From: an uncultured Veillonella sp.
GTDB lineage: Bacteria > Bacillota > Negativicutes > Veillonellales > Veillonellaceae
Reading direction: 5' to 3'
DNA: 24,098 nucleotides
Assembly: GCF_934230905.1 (NCBI RefSeq)
Contig: NZ_CAKQFJ010000028.1
Location: 1 to 24,098 of the forward strand
The notes under the pieces are model-generated. The model worked only from the letters and a program-made list of their open reading frames with translations, searched no databases and was not told where the DNA came from. Position numbers and translations under genes: made by a program. Shown here piece by piece: positions 16,959 through 24,098 of this stretch (the first letter of the stretch is position 1; each line of letters starts with the position of its first letter).

Positions 16959-17010
16959 ATACCGCTTATGTATACCTACATGTTTCACTATAGATATACA
17001 TAAGCGGTAT
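16959..17010 (-). repeat. 16-bp perfect inverted repeat at the heme operon promoter region
   Basis: ATACCGCTTATGTATA (16959-16974) and its exact complement (16995-17010) are separated by 20 bp, ending 22 bp ahead of the first heme gene. The spacer contains TATAGT on the minus strand (16987-16992), a possible -10 box with no good -35, so the arms would embrace the start of transcription. It may be a repressor operator or, in read-through RNA, a leader hairpin just ahead of the ribosome site. The site is clear; its function is inferred. Confidence 0.7.
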
Positions 17011-17040
17011 AAAAAATCGGCTTGATGAATCAAGCCGATT
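17011..17040 (-). terminator. Terminator after ylmH
   Basis: A perfect 11-bp stem AATCGGCTTGA / TCAAGCCGATT (17015-17025 and 17030-17040) with a 4-nt loop, followed on the minus strand by further T. It lies 10 nt past the ylmH stop and separates the housekeeping run from the heme operon. Confidence 0.9.
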
Positions 17041-17050
17041 AGTTATTTGC

Positions 17051-17836
17051 TTACATAAATCGTTTAAGGTAAACACCAATACGACCTTTACGGGAAGTAC
17101 CAGTAATAGCCTCTACCTTCATTCGGCCACGACCACGCATAGAGATAACATCCCCTTCTTTAACCTCTTGGGATGGTCCCTTAGCAGGTTGCCAATTTAC
17201 TTGCAATAAACCGGCATTTACAGCGCTCACCAATTTGGTACGGGATACGCTAAAGCCAGAGCTTGCTACCGCATCCAATCGAAGCGATGCTACGGTAGTG
17301 CGCACTTCTTTTATTTTTTCTTCTTTAGGGGCAATGTCATCTAACTCCATAGGAGTTACAGATACAGCAACCATAGCAATCTTCGTAAAGTTTTGTACTA
17401 CGAAATCGGCTACAGTGCTATCCACAAGGATTTGAGCCCCCCCCTGACCCATGATAATATCACCAAATTTAGACCGATCAATCCCCAGCCCCATTAAGGA
17501 ACCAAGCACATCACGATGATTTAATAATCTAAAACGTGGGTCCCAAGATACTTTCAATGGAATAATCCCCATATCTACAGTACCTTGAAAATGACTATCT
17601 ACAAAAGCAATACGAATACGTTCTGCCCCTTCATAGCCACCATAGGATTGAACTAATAATTCAGGGTATGCAGCCTTAATCGCATCCGCAATAACAAGAC
17701 CTGCAGGGCTTGTAAAATCACAAACGCGGTAGGGTCGACCCTTAACTACTTGTTCTGCTAAATCTAGCATACGGCGCGCTTCTTCACCACTACCGCTTGC
17801 CTCAAAATATCTAATTAATTTACTTGTATCAGCCAT
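17051..17836 (-). CDS. ylmH: YlmH-family S4-domain RNA-binding protein
   Basis: A 261-residue protein of the YlmH family, whose members bind RNA or ribosomes and are linked with cell division clusters in Firmicutes. A mixed alpha/beta N-terminal part has the conserved segment FTSPAGLVIADAIK and SYGGYEGAERIRIAF. The C-terminal S4 domain (about 180-245) has LRLDAVASSGFSVSRTKLV and VKEGDVISMRGRGRMKV. The coding strand carries a run of eight G (17437-17444, MGQGGAQ), an unusual homopolymer for this window. Its ATG overlaps the proC stop by one base. Confidence 0.93.
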   Translation of the reverse strand: MADTSKLIRYFEASGSGEEARRMLDLAEQVVKGRPYRVCDFTSPAGLVIADAIKAAYPELLVQSYGGYEGAERIRIAFVDSHFQGTVDMGIIPLKVSWDPRFRLLNHRDVLGSLMGLGIDRSKFGDIIMGQGGAQILVDSTVADFVVQNFTKIAMVAVSVTPMELDDIAPKEEKIKEVRTTVASLRLDAVASSGFSVSRTKLVSAVNAGLLQVNWQPAKGPSQEVKEGDVISMRGRGRMKVEAITGTSRKGRIGVYLKRFM

Positions 17837-18624
17837 TATTTCCCCAATTCATTGGAACGAGCTAAGCATGCAACAACACCATCTTGTAGAGCACTGCGCA
17901 ATCCACCTTTTTCCATAGCCCCAATACCAGCAATCGTAGTACCACCAGGGCTAGTAACTTGATCACGCAATATAGCAGGATGACAACCAGTTTCTACAGC
18001 CATCTTCCCAGCTCCATACATAGTTTGAGCAGCCGCCTTAATTGCTAATTGACGTGGCAAACCAATGCGAACACCCGCATCAGCCAAGGCATCTAAAATA
18101 ACAAACATATATCCTGGACCAGCACCAGATAGAGCACCTAATCGATCAAGATCTGCTTCACTGACAACGGCTACTTCACCAACGGCATTAAACAAAGCCT
18201 CAACATGAGTTGTATCAGATTCATCATCCGCAGTCAATGCAGTCATTCCACATCCAATTGATGCGGGTGTGTTCGGCATCGCACGATATAGCACCGCCGT
18301 TGGTAATGCTTTACGCAATGTTTCTAATGTTACACCAGCTGCTACGGAAATAACCGTAGCACCAGATTTCACAGAAGTTAATTGGCTTAATACAGATGGT
18401 AACACCTGTGGTTTAACAGCCAAGATAATCGTGTCAAATTGCGCCATATCTGGTAATTCTACAAAGCCTGTAACGCCCAATTCATCCACTAATTCATCAC
18501 AATGTTCAGGACGACGCACCACAATCGATACATCACTAGGTTTTAATATGCCCTTCGCAAGTGCACCTCGTAACAGAGCTCCACCCATAGCACCTACACC
18601 TATACATACTGTTTTTCCCAACAT
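17836..18624 (-). CDS. proC: Pyrroline-5-carboxylate reductase
   Basis: A 262-residue enzyme that reduces 1-pyrroline-5-carboxylate to proline with NAD(P)H. The Rossmann glycine motif is at the N-terminus (CIGVGAMGGALLRG). The segments ILAVKPQVLPSVL and YRAMPNTPASIGCGMTAL are typical. The C-terminal helical dimer domain carries the family signature around LSGAGPGYMFVILDALADAG and RDQVTSPGGTTIAGI. Length is normal. It sits between sepF (26 nt) and ylmH (overlapping), as in many Firmicute sepF clusters. Confidence 0.96.
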   Translation of the reverse strand: MLGKTVCIGVGAMGGALLRGALAKGILKPSDVSIVVRRPEHCDELVDELGVTGFVELPDMAQFDTIILAVKPQVLPSVLSQLTSVKSGATVISVAAGVTLETLRKALPTAVLYRAMPNTPASIGCGMTALTADDESDTTHVEALFNAVGEVAVVSEADLDRLGALSGAGPGYMFVILDALADAGVRIGLPRQLAIKAAAQTMYGAGKMAVETGCHPAILRDQVTSPGGTTIAGIGAMEKGGLRSALQDGVVACLARSNELGK

Positions 18625-18650
18625 AGTATCACCACTTTTTCTATACTGGA

Positions 18651-19145
18651 TTATTTATTTTGCCAGTTAAAATCTTGTTGCTCACCTGTTCCATTTCCAG
18701 ATTCATTTTCATAATCAATGGATACATTAACTGGTACGCACATAAAAATATCTTTGCCGACCTTTTCCAATTTGCCATCTAAGGCAAATGTTGCACCAGA
18801 TACAAAATCAACAATGCGAGCCGCTTCATGAGGATCTGTATTTTCAAAATTAATCAATACAGGACGCATGTCACGCAATTGATGAGTGATACTTTCAGAA
18901 TCCTCAAAAACCTTAGGTTCGATAACAACTACTTTCATGGCTGTTGGACGTTGTGTCATAGTGGATGTGCCTCCTACCTTACGTGGATGGAACTCAGATG
19001 CAGCTGCTGTTGGTGCTACTGGTGGCACATCTTCTGCATAGTCCTCATCATCTTCATATTCATACTCATCATCATAATCATAACGGTCATCGTTATTAAT
19101 ACCGATAAAATTTTTGATTTTTTGCCATTGTTCTCCCATTGACAT
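18651..19145 (-). CDS. sepF: Cell division protein SepF
   Basis: A 164-residue protein. The N-terminal stretch (about 1-14, MSMGEQWQKIKNFIG) matches the amphipathic membrane-binding helix of SepF. An acidic disordered linker rich in Asp, Glu and Tyr follows (about 18-40). The core domain runs from about 70 to 150 and contains VVVIEPKVFEDSESI, the segment PVLINFENTDPHEAARIVDF, then VSGATFALDGKLEKVGKDIF. SepF anchors and bundles FtsZ filaments at the septum. GGAGG precedes the ATG. It lies between yggS and proC. Confidence 0.95.
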   Translation of the reverse strand: MSMGEQWQKIKNFIGINNDDRYDYDDEYEYEDDEDYAEDVPPVAPTAAASEFHPRKVGGTSTMTQRPTAMKVVVIEPKVFEDSESITHQLRDMRPVLINFENTDPHEAARIVDFVSGATFALDGKLEKVGKDIFMCVPVNVSIDYENESGNGTGEQQDFNWQNK

Positions 19146-19186
19146 GGTAATCCTCCTAATATACTCACACTATTATATCTACCCTA

Positions 19187-19873
19187 TTAGTTATATACAC
19201 GTTCCCCAAAGATGGCGGTGCCTACACGGACAATATTAGCCCCTTCTTGTAAGGCTATTTCAAAATCATGTGACATGCCCATCGATAAATAGCGTATATC
19301 TCCGTCAGGAAAATACCCTTTCATATCTTCGTACAAAGCATAAGCTACTTTAAATATAGGTCTTGCATCCTCCGGATTTTCAAAAAACGGAGCCATGCAC
19401 ATTAACCCCCTAACGCGCACATGCGGTAATGTCTTAGCATAGTCACGTACCTCAGGAAACTCCTCTACGGACATGCCAGACTTACTCGCCTCACGAGCTA
19501 CATTTACTTGTAACAATATATCTTGCACCTTATTATGCTTAGCAGCGACCTTTTCGATTTCATCTAATAACTTTTTACTATCTACAGAATGAATCAAATC
19601 AAACATCGGTACCGCTTGACGAACCTTATTGACTTGTAAATGGCCTATTAAATGCCATACTAACTTAGGTCCTGTATAAAGCATTTGTTTTTCTTTTGCC
19701 TCTTGTACGCGATTCTCACCTACATGAGTACATCCAAGCCGAGCTACCTCTTCAACAGCCGTTACTGGATGATTCTTAGTAACCGCCACAAGTAATGCTG
19801 TGTCCGTGCGTCCTACGCTAGCCATTGCATCGGCCATGCGTTGTTGGATTTTATGAAGGGATTCTTCAATCAT
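19187..19873 (-). CDS. YggS/PLPBP-family pyridoxal phosphate homeostasis protein
   Basis: A 228-residue single-domain TIM-barrel PLP-binding protein. Lys33 in LLVAVTKNHPV is the PLP lysine. GCTHVGENRVQEAKEK and LVWHLIGHLQVNKVR follow, with the phosphate-binding LSMGMSHDFEIAL near the C-terminus. The family buffers cellular PLP and affects amino acid pools; no catalytic activity is established. GGGAGG lies ahead of the ATG. The 79-nt AT-rich gap before it could hide a weak internal promoter (TATAAT near 19922-19930), with no good -35. Confidence 0.95.
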   Translation of the reverse strand: MIEESLHKIQQRMADAMASVGRTDTALLVAVTKNHPVTAVEEVARLGCTHVGENRVQEAKEKQMLYTGPKLVWHLIGHLQVNKVRQAVPMFDLIHSVDSKKLLDEIEKVAAKHNKVQDILLQVNVAREASKSGMSVEEFPEVRDYAKTLPHVRVRGLMCMAPFFENPEDARPIFKVAYALYEDMKGYFPDGDIRYLSMGMSHDFEIALQEGANIVRVGTAIFGERVYN

Positions 19874-19952
19874 ATGATCCTCCCAGCTACTTATAAATAA
19901 ACATACTACTATAGATATATATTATATAATATTTAGTTTATTATGTATATAT

Positions 19953-20810
19953 TTACCGCTTTTCTAACATAGCGAATAATGCCATACGCCCTGTTTTTCC
20001 ATCTTCCCGACGATAAGAAAAACAGTTCTCATCCGTCATACTGTCTGTACCACCAATACAGATATGATTTTCTAAAACACCTCGTTGCAATAAATCTTCT
20101 TCAATAAAACGCCACAAATCAACATGTGGTGTCGCTTGTGAGGCACCGTCTCTAACGATATATTGAACTAACTCATCAGGATTAGCATCACTAATTTTAT
20201 TCCACTCTTTCGTGAAAGTATCCGCTAACTCTTGACTGACCTCAAACGACTTAGGTCCAATACTCGGCCCTAAATATACATAGCAATCTTCAAAACGAGT
20301 ACCAAAATCCCGTTGCATCGCCTCTATGGTGATAACAGGTAGATGCCCTATAGCGCCACGCCATCCTGCATGAACGGTAGCCACCACATGATGAACCGGA
20401 TCATAGATACCTACCGGTACACAATCGGCAGTAAATAAAAATAATGGTACATTGGGAATATCCGTATATACCGCATCACAATCAGGAATCGCTGACTCAG
20501 CACTCATCGCTCCAGCACCAATTAATTCTTCTGTAATGCGCACCGCCTTGAGTCCATGTACTTGATTGCCACAAGTAATTCGATTTGATGATACACCCAA
20601 ATAATCTGCTACAATAGAGCGATTTTCTAATACATCTTGTAGTCTATCCCCTATGTGGGTAGCTAAATTTAATGACTCACACGGTTTCTTAGATACACCT
20701 CCATAACGATATGTATCTCCCATTATTAGAGGAAATCGCTCTGCCCAGTTGGGCTTTTCAAAGGACCAAGTATGATCCGTTCTATCTACATTTACAATAG
20801 TTATATCCAT
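19953..20810 (-). CDS. pgeF: Purine nucleoside phosphorylase-type laccase-domain protein (YfiH/YlmD/PgeF)
   Basis: A 285-residue protein of the DUF152/YfiH family. The metal-binding and active residues are His85 in CGNQVHGLKAV, Cys130 in FTADCVPVGIYD and His147 in VATVHAGWRGA. The family was once called polyphenol oxidase or laccase. Members are now reported to act on peptidoglycan precursors with wrong amino acids (PgeF) or as purine nucleoside phosphorylases. It is 38 nt downstream of the radical SAM gene and is a frequent neighbour of yggS and sepF in Firmicutes. The exact substrate here is not visible. Confidence 0.93.
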   Translation of the reverse strand: MDITIVNVDRTDHTWSFEKPNWAERFPLIMGDTYRYGGVSKKPCESLNLATHIGDRLQDVLENRSIVADYLGVSSNRITCGNQVHGLKAVRITEELIGAGAMSAESAIPDCDAVYTDIPNVPLFLFTADCVPVGIYDPVHHVVATVHAGWRGAIGHLPVITIEAMQRDFGTRFEDCYVYLGPSIGPKSFEVSQELADTFTKEWNKISDANPDELVQYIVRDGASQATPHVDLWRFIEEDLLQRGVLENHICIGGTDSMTDENCFSYRREDGKTGRMALFAMLEKR

Positions 20811-20848
20811 ACTACTGTTCCTATACTATCTAAAATCTACATTATAAA

Positions 20849-22576
20849 CTATTTACATACGCCACAACGCTTACATCCGTCTATGCAAGGCGGTGTATAG
20901 GCTTCATCAACGGCCCGTTGCCATTCTTGTTCTAAATAACCATCATTTAGGCCCATATCCAAATGAGACCATGGTAAATAATCGTCAAAATTGCGCTCCC
21001 GATAATTACAATAATCCATATCAAGGCCGGCTTTCTTCATTTCAGATTTAAAAGATTTGCTACCTCGATCTAGCGAACATGCAGCTAGTACCTTTCCTAA
21101 ACGGCGGTCACCTCGGGCGAGTACGCCCTGAATATAGGCTTCTTTTGGAGATTCTACGAGCACCTCTATACGACGATTCTTCTGTAGTGATTTCTTAATA
21201 TATTGTAATTTCTTTTCTACACTCTTCTGATGATCCATGGCCATCCATTGGAACGGCGTGAATGGTTTAGGGATAAATGGATTAATACTAAGTGTTAACC
21301 GGCCTTTACAACCTACTTCGGCCATATGGGCTTGCGTTCGCTCTGCTAGGCCTATAATGGCGTCAATATCTTCATCTGTTTCTGTCGGAAGCCCAATCAT
21401 AATGTATAAGCGCATATGTTGAATGCCAGACTTAGCAGATAATTGGGCTGCTGTACGAAGGTTTTCTTCACTAATACCCTTATTTATAACTCGGCGTAAT
21501 CGTTCACTACCAGTCTCAGGAGCAATAGTAATCGTCTTTTGTCCACTATCTGCCAATCCATCAACAACGGCTTGTGTCAACGAATCGGCACGCAACGACG
21601 CGCAAGAATACCGCATGTCCTTAGACCTAATATAGGTTACTAGCTCATCAACCTCTGGATAGTCGGAAATGGCCGCCCCCATAAGCCCAACCTTTTTCCC
21701 TAATTTCTCGGCTCTATCAACACCTTCTTTTAAAACATTCAACGATCGTACCCGTGGCACACGGAAGCAATAGCCGGCCATGCAAAATCGACAATGACGT
21801 CCACAACCACGAGCCACTTCGATAATATACATAGCCCCAAATTCGGTAAAATTAGTGGCAATTACCGTTTCGCCTCCGCTCGTAAGCGGCTCAAAATGGC
21901 GTCGTATAATTTTCGGTGCACCAGCTGCTATATCATAGCCAATGAAACGTTCATTATCGTCATATAGAGGCCTATATAAAGCAGGTACATATACGCCTTC
22001 AATTTGAGCTAATGCGGCAATCGTTTCCTCTCTACGTTCACCTTGTTCACGACCTGTACGAATACGTTCTAACACAGAGGTAACAATACCTTCCCCTTCA
22101 CCAATGATGAAAGCATCGATAAAATCAGCAAAAGGCTCAGGATTGAATGTCGCACAGGGACCACCAGCAATGACGATGGGATCAAAATCCGTTCGATCTA
22201 CACTCATCATTGGCACACGACCATGACGAAGCATCAATGGAATATGAAAATAATCCATCTCAAAAGTTACATCAAAAGCCACTACATCAAACTGATGCAT
22301 AGGGCGCTGCGTTTCAACACTCATAAGCGGAGTTTTCGTCTTATCGTAGGCATCTAGTTCCTTTTTCTCAGGTAGAAATATCCGCTCACATACACTAGCC
22401 GGATGTAAATTGATTTCCTCGTAAATAATGTGAAGCCCCAGATTACTCATGCCTACGAAATACGTATTCGGATAAACAATGGCCACCTTTTGCTCTGCAT
22501 GAGGATTAATCGTTACTCTACAAACCTCATCTCTATAAAGTTCTTGTAATCGGTCTATCAAATCTTTGCGATTCAC
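20849..22576 (-). CDS. Radical SAM protein with B12-binding-like N-terminus (TIGR03960-like)
   Basis: A 575-residue protein. Residues about 30-160 resemble a cobalamin-binding-type alpha/beta domain (VAIVYPNTYFVGMSNLGL near the start, IVIAGGPCATFNPEPFADF, IIGEGEG). The radical SAM 4Fe-4S motif is C-x3-C-x2-C at 258, 262 and 265 (ARGCGRHCRFCMAGYCFR). Downstream are TIAPETGSERLRRVINKG and IMIGLPTETDEDID. The C-terminus is Cys-rich (CIDGCKRCGVCK), possibly a second cluster. Length and order match TIGR03960, of unknown reaction. The start is GTG, supported by AAAGGA 5 nt upstream. In many Firmicutes the next gene is a DUF2344/TIGR03936 partner; here it is pgeF. No convincing promoter is visible in the 153-nt gap upstream. 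Confidence 0.9.
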   Translation of the reverse strand: MNRKDLIDRLQELYRDEVCRVTINPHAEQKVAIVYPNTYFVGMSNLGLHIIYEEINLHPASVCERIFLPEKKELDAYDKTKTPLMSVETQRPMHQFDVVAFDVTFEMDYFHIPLMLRHGRVPMMSVDRTDFDPIVIAGGPCATFNPEPFADFIDAFIIGEGEGIVTSVLERIRTGREQGERREETIAALAQIEGVYVPALYRPLYDDNERFIGYDIAAGAPKIIRRHFEPLTSGGETVIATNFTEFGAMYIIEVARGCGRHCRFCMAGYCFRVPRVRSLNVLKEGVDRAEKLGKKVGLMGAAISDYPEVDELVTYIRSKDMRYSCASLRADSLTQAVVDGLADSGQKTITIAPETGSERLRRVINKGISEENLRTAAQLSAKSGIQHMRLYIMIGLPTETDEDIDAIIGLAERTQAHMAEVGCKGRLTLSINPFIPKPFTPFQWMAMDHQKSVEKKLQYIKKSLQKNRRIEVLVESPKEAYIQGVLARGDRRLGKVLAACSLDRGSKSFKSEMKKAGLDMDYCNYRERNFDDYLPWSHLDMGLNDGYLEQEWQRAVDEAYTPPCIDGCKRCGVCK

Positions 22577-22729
22577 TACGTTCCTTTCTATATAAACCCA
22601 CTACTAATAGTGTGCTCAATAACCATATGTAATTCAACGTCTCTATTAATAATCTCATTAACAAATTATATTTTAGATTGTATTGTATCCTTCGTATGCA
22701 CAAGTCTTTATATTAATTGTTTTTACTAA

Positions 22730-23386
22730 TTAAAGACGAGTTTTTTTCTCATACGGATACAATACAACTTTGCCATCACGATATTCTGCAATATAGATAT
22801 CCTTAATAGAATATCCTTGTATCTGTACCTCTTGTTCTAACCATTCTTTATCTTTTTCAATAACATCAAGAGTAAATTGATTAATTTGACCATCATTAAT
22901 CAAATCAAAACGAATATTCTCTTCTCCAAATTGAACAACACTCAGTTGACCATTTTGCTCTAGTACAGCACGTTTAACATCTGATATATATTGAACACCA
23001 GCTGTGCGAAGCTTTAACTTAAGCTCCGCCGCTTGAATGCCATAACGCATACATTCTTCTGTTAAGATATGACCTTTTTCGATAACAATTACAGGATGTC
23101 CATCCAAAATAGTTTTAAAGAAGCGGAGATTTCCTTTTAAGAACTTAAGCGTCATGACAAGGATAGTCCATAAGATAAGGACTAGCATAAATTGTAAAAT
23201 ACCAATCGCATCATTATAAATAATAGCACCGATAATACCGCCAAGTACATAATTTTGTAATTGGTCTAAGGCTGAGGTAGGCGCCAAATTACCTTTACCC
23301 ATCAAGTTGATTTGTAAAATGATCGCCAAGAGACCAATGGCAAGTTTAGCAAAAACCATACCATATATAGTCATAGATTCTACCAT
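22730..23386 (-). CDS. DUF421 membrane protein (YetF/YcaP family)
   Basis: A 218-residue protein with three membrane helices at about 8-26, 42-60 and 63-83, followed by a soluble domain of about 130 residues ending YPYEKKTRL. The conserved segment GHPVIVIEKGHILTEECMR links the two parts, and the topology matches DUF421 (YetF in Bacillus). Function is not established; DUF421 proteins have been linked to the cell envelope and to stress or sporulation. I chose ATG 23386 over the one at 23404 because AAAGGAG lies 8 nt ahead of it. It is 39 nt after its DUF3290 partner. No clear terminator follows. Confidence 0.92.
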   Translation of the reverse strand: MVESMTIYGMVFAKLAIGLLAIILQINLMGKGNLAPTSALDQLQNYVLGGIIGAIIYNDAIGILQFMLVLILWTILVMTLKFLKGNLRFFKTILDGHPVIVIEKGHILTEECMRYGIQAAELKLKLRTAGVQYISDVKRAVLEQNGQLSVVQFGEENIRFDLINDGQINQFTLDVIEKDKEWLEQEVQIQGYSIKDIYIAEYRDGKVVLYPYEKKTRL

Positions 23387-23425
23387 ATAATGTACTCCTT
23401 TCATTATTTATAGTTTTATACAGTA

Positions 23426-23878
23426 TTAATTTGCTTTATCGTGAATTCGATCTGTAGGGCTTACTGTATACACACGAGTGATTGTATAGGTAGTAAATTC
23501 AGGATTAAATTGCACCTCATAGTATGCATCGCTAACCTTTAAGATCATACCATTACGTACCTTTATAGAGTTAACAGCTAATTGACCTTCATCAACCCCC
23601 CGATCAGTACTAAAGGAGTGCAAAAATTGAGCCATTCTCGAGGAATCCTCTGAATAATTTTTCATACGTCCATATTCTTGATATTCAAGGCCTAAGAAAA
23701 ATACAATAATCAAAGATAAAATAATAGTTAAATCACGATAACGGCTAGTAAATCCATTGCGCAATACTTGAATGCCCACACCAAGAAGGGCCAATAAAAT
23801 AGCTACAAAGATAACAAATCCCCATATATGACCAGATGTGATTTGACTTTCCACATAGGAAACTGTATAAAAGTCCAT
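23426..23878 (-). CDS. DUF3290 membrane protein, partner of DUF421
   Basis: A 150-residue protein. A membrane helix is at about 20-40 (WGFVIFVAILLALLGVGI) and a second at about 51-64 (TIILSLIIVFFLGL). A periplasmic or cytoplasmic beta-rich tail follows, with QLAVNSIKVRNGMILKVS. The size, two helices and the downstream DUF421 gene are typical of DUF3290 loci in Firmicutes. Function is not known. AAGGAGG precedes the ATG. It is the first gene of its transcript, behind a strong promoter. Confidence 0.9.
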   Translation of the reverse strand: MDFYTVSYVESQITSGHIWGFVIFVAILLALLGVGIQVLRNGFTSRYRDLTIILSLIIVFFLGLEYQEYGRMKNYSEDSSRMAQFLHSFSTDRGVDEGQLAVNSIKVRNGMILKVSDAYYEVQFNPEFTTYTITRVYTVSPTDRIHDKAN

Positions 23879-23934
23879 CGTATATCCTCCTTGTAAACGA
23901 ATTTCTAAGGTTATTATATTAGATTTTAGAAATA

Positions 23935-23963
23935 ATTATATAAAATATTACTATATAATTCAA
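23935..23963 (-). promoter_or_regulatory. Promoter of the DUF3290-DUF421 operon
   Basis: TTGAAT (23958-23963) and TATAAT (23935-23940) with an exact 17-bp spacer on the minus strand. The predicted start is near 23928, leaving a leader of about 50 nt. Confidence 0.75.
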
Positions 23964-23972
23964 TATAATACC

Positions 23973-24001
23973 AAAAAAAGCGACCCCCTAAGGAGTCGCT
24001 T
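23973..24001 (-). terminator. Terminator of a gene beyond the right edge
   Basis: A stem AAAGCGAC / GTCGCTTT with extra C-G pairs and a short loop, followed on the minus strand by seven T. It terminates a minus-strand transcript entering from the right edge. Confidence 0.85.
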
Positions 24002-24051
24002 TCAATTAGCATATCGCTTTATAAGGGTTATAGGACAAAAAGTGTGTGTGA

Positions 24052-24098
24052 CTAATCCCAATAAGTTGGAAAATCTGTAGACATATGTAGCTCATTCC
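24052..24098 (-). CDS. Possible C-terminal end of a gene entering from the right
   Basis: A minus-strand frame (NELHMSTDFPTYWD) ends in TAG at 24052-24054, 50 nt before the terminator. A second frame is open to 24006. The terminator implies that a gene ends here, but the sequence is too short to choose a frame with certainty or to identify the product. Confidence 0.25.
   Translation of the reverse strand, partial: NELHMSTDFPTYWD

Noticed and set aside
1..24098. rRNA or tRNA genes, insertion sequences, transposases and integrases
   Set aside because: None were recognised on either strand. The accessory region has terminators and AT-rich sequence but no mobility gene or clear attachment site.

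Overview
The window looks like a chromosomal segment of a diderm Firmicute of the Negativicutes, most probably Veillonella. Two kinds of gene occur side by side. One is a trimeric autotransporter adhesin with an ESPR-type signal peptide, which needs an outer membrane. The others are Firmicute-style blocks: sepF/ylmH/yggS/pgeF, DUF3290-DUF421, and a hemA-hemC-cobA/hemD-hemB-hemL operon. Almost every gene is on the minus strand, so the biological order runs from right to left. The genus call is inference; the gene content is read from the sequence.

Layout, right to left. The right edge holds a terminator for an upstream gene that lies mostly outside the window. Next is a DUF3290-DUF421 membrane pair with a good sigma-A-type promoter. 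Then comes a six-gene housekeeping run (TIGR03960-like radical SAM protein, pgeF, yggS, sepF, proC, ylmH) closed by a clean terminator. Then follows a tetrapyrrole operon: precorrin-2 dehydrogenase, hemA, hemC, fused cobA-hemD, hemB, hemL, and finally an XRE-family regulator. It builds 5-aminolevulinate from glutamyl-tRNA and carries it through uroporphyrinogen III to precorrin-2 and sirohydrochlorin, the entry to siroheme and cobalamin. A 16-bp perfect inverted repeat flanks a possible -10 box just upstream of this operon.

The accessory part is 4.5-9.8 kb, AT-rich and broken by strong terminators. It holds a DUF6338-like membrane protein, an unlisted 41-residue proline-rich small gene on the plus strand, a structured intergenic segment, and an ATPase/TOPRIM pair of the RloA-RloB (AbiL-like) type that is a probable anti-phage system. 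After that come a divergent sigma-70-family factor and a protein with weak ComK-like character, possibly a regulatory (competence?) pair.

The left 4.5 kb is the N-terminal 1,513 codons of a giant trimeric autotransporter adhesin that runs off the window. Its promoter is the most striking thing seen: a run of ten G lies exactly between a TTGACG -35 and a TATCAT -10, giving a 16-bp spacer. This is the arrangement of classical phase-variable surface-protein promoters, so the adhesin is probably switched by slipped-strand changes in spacer length.
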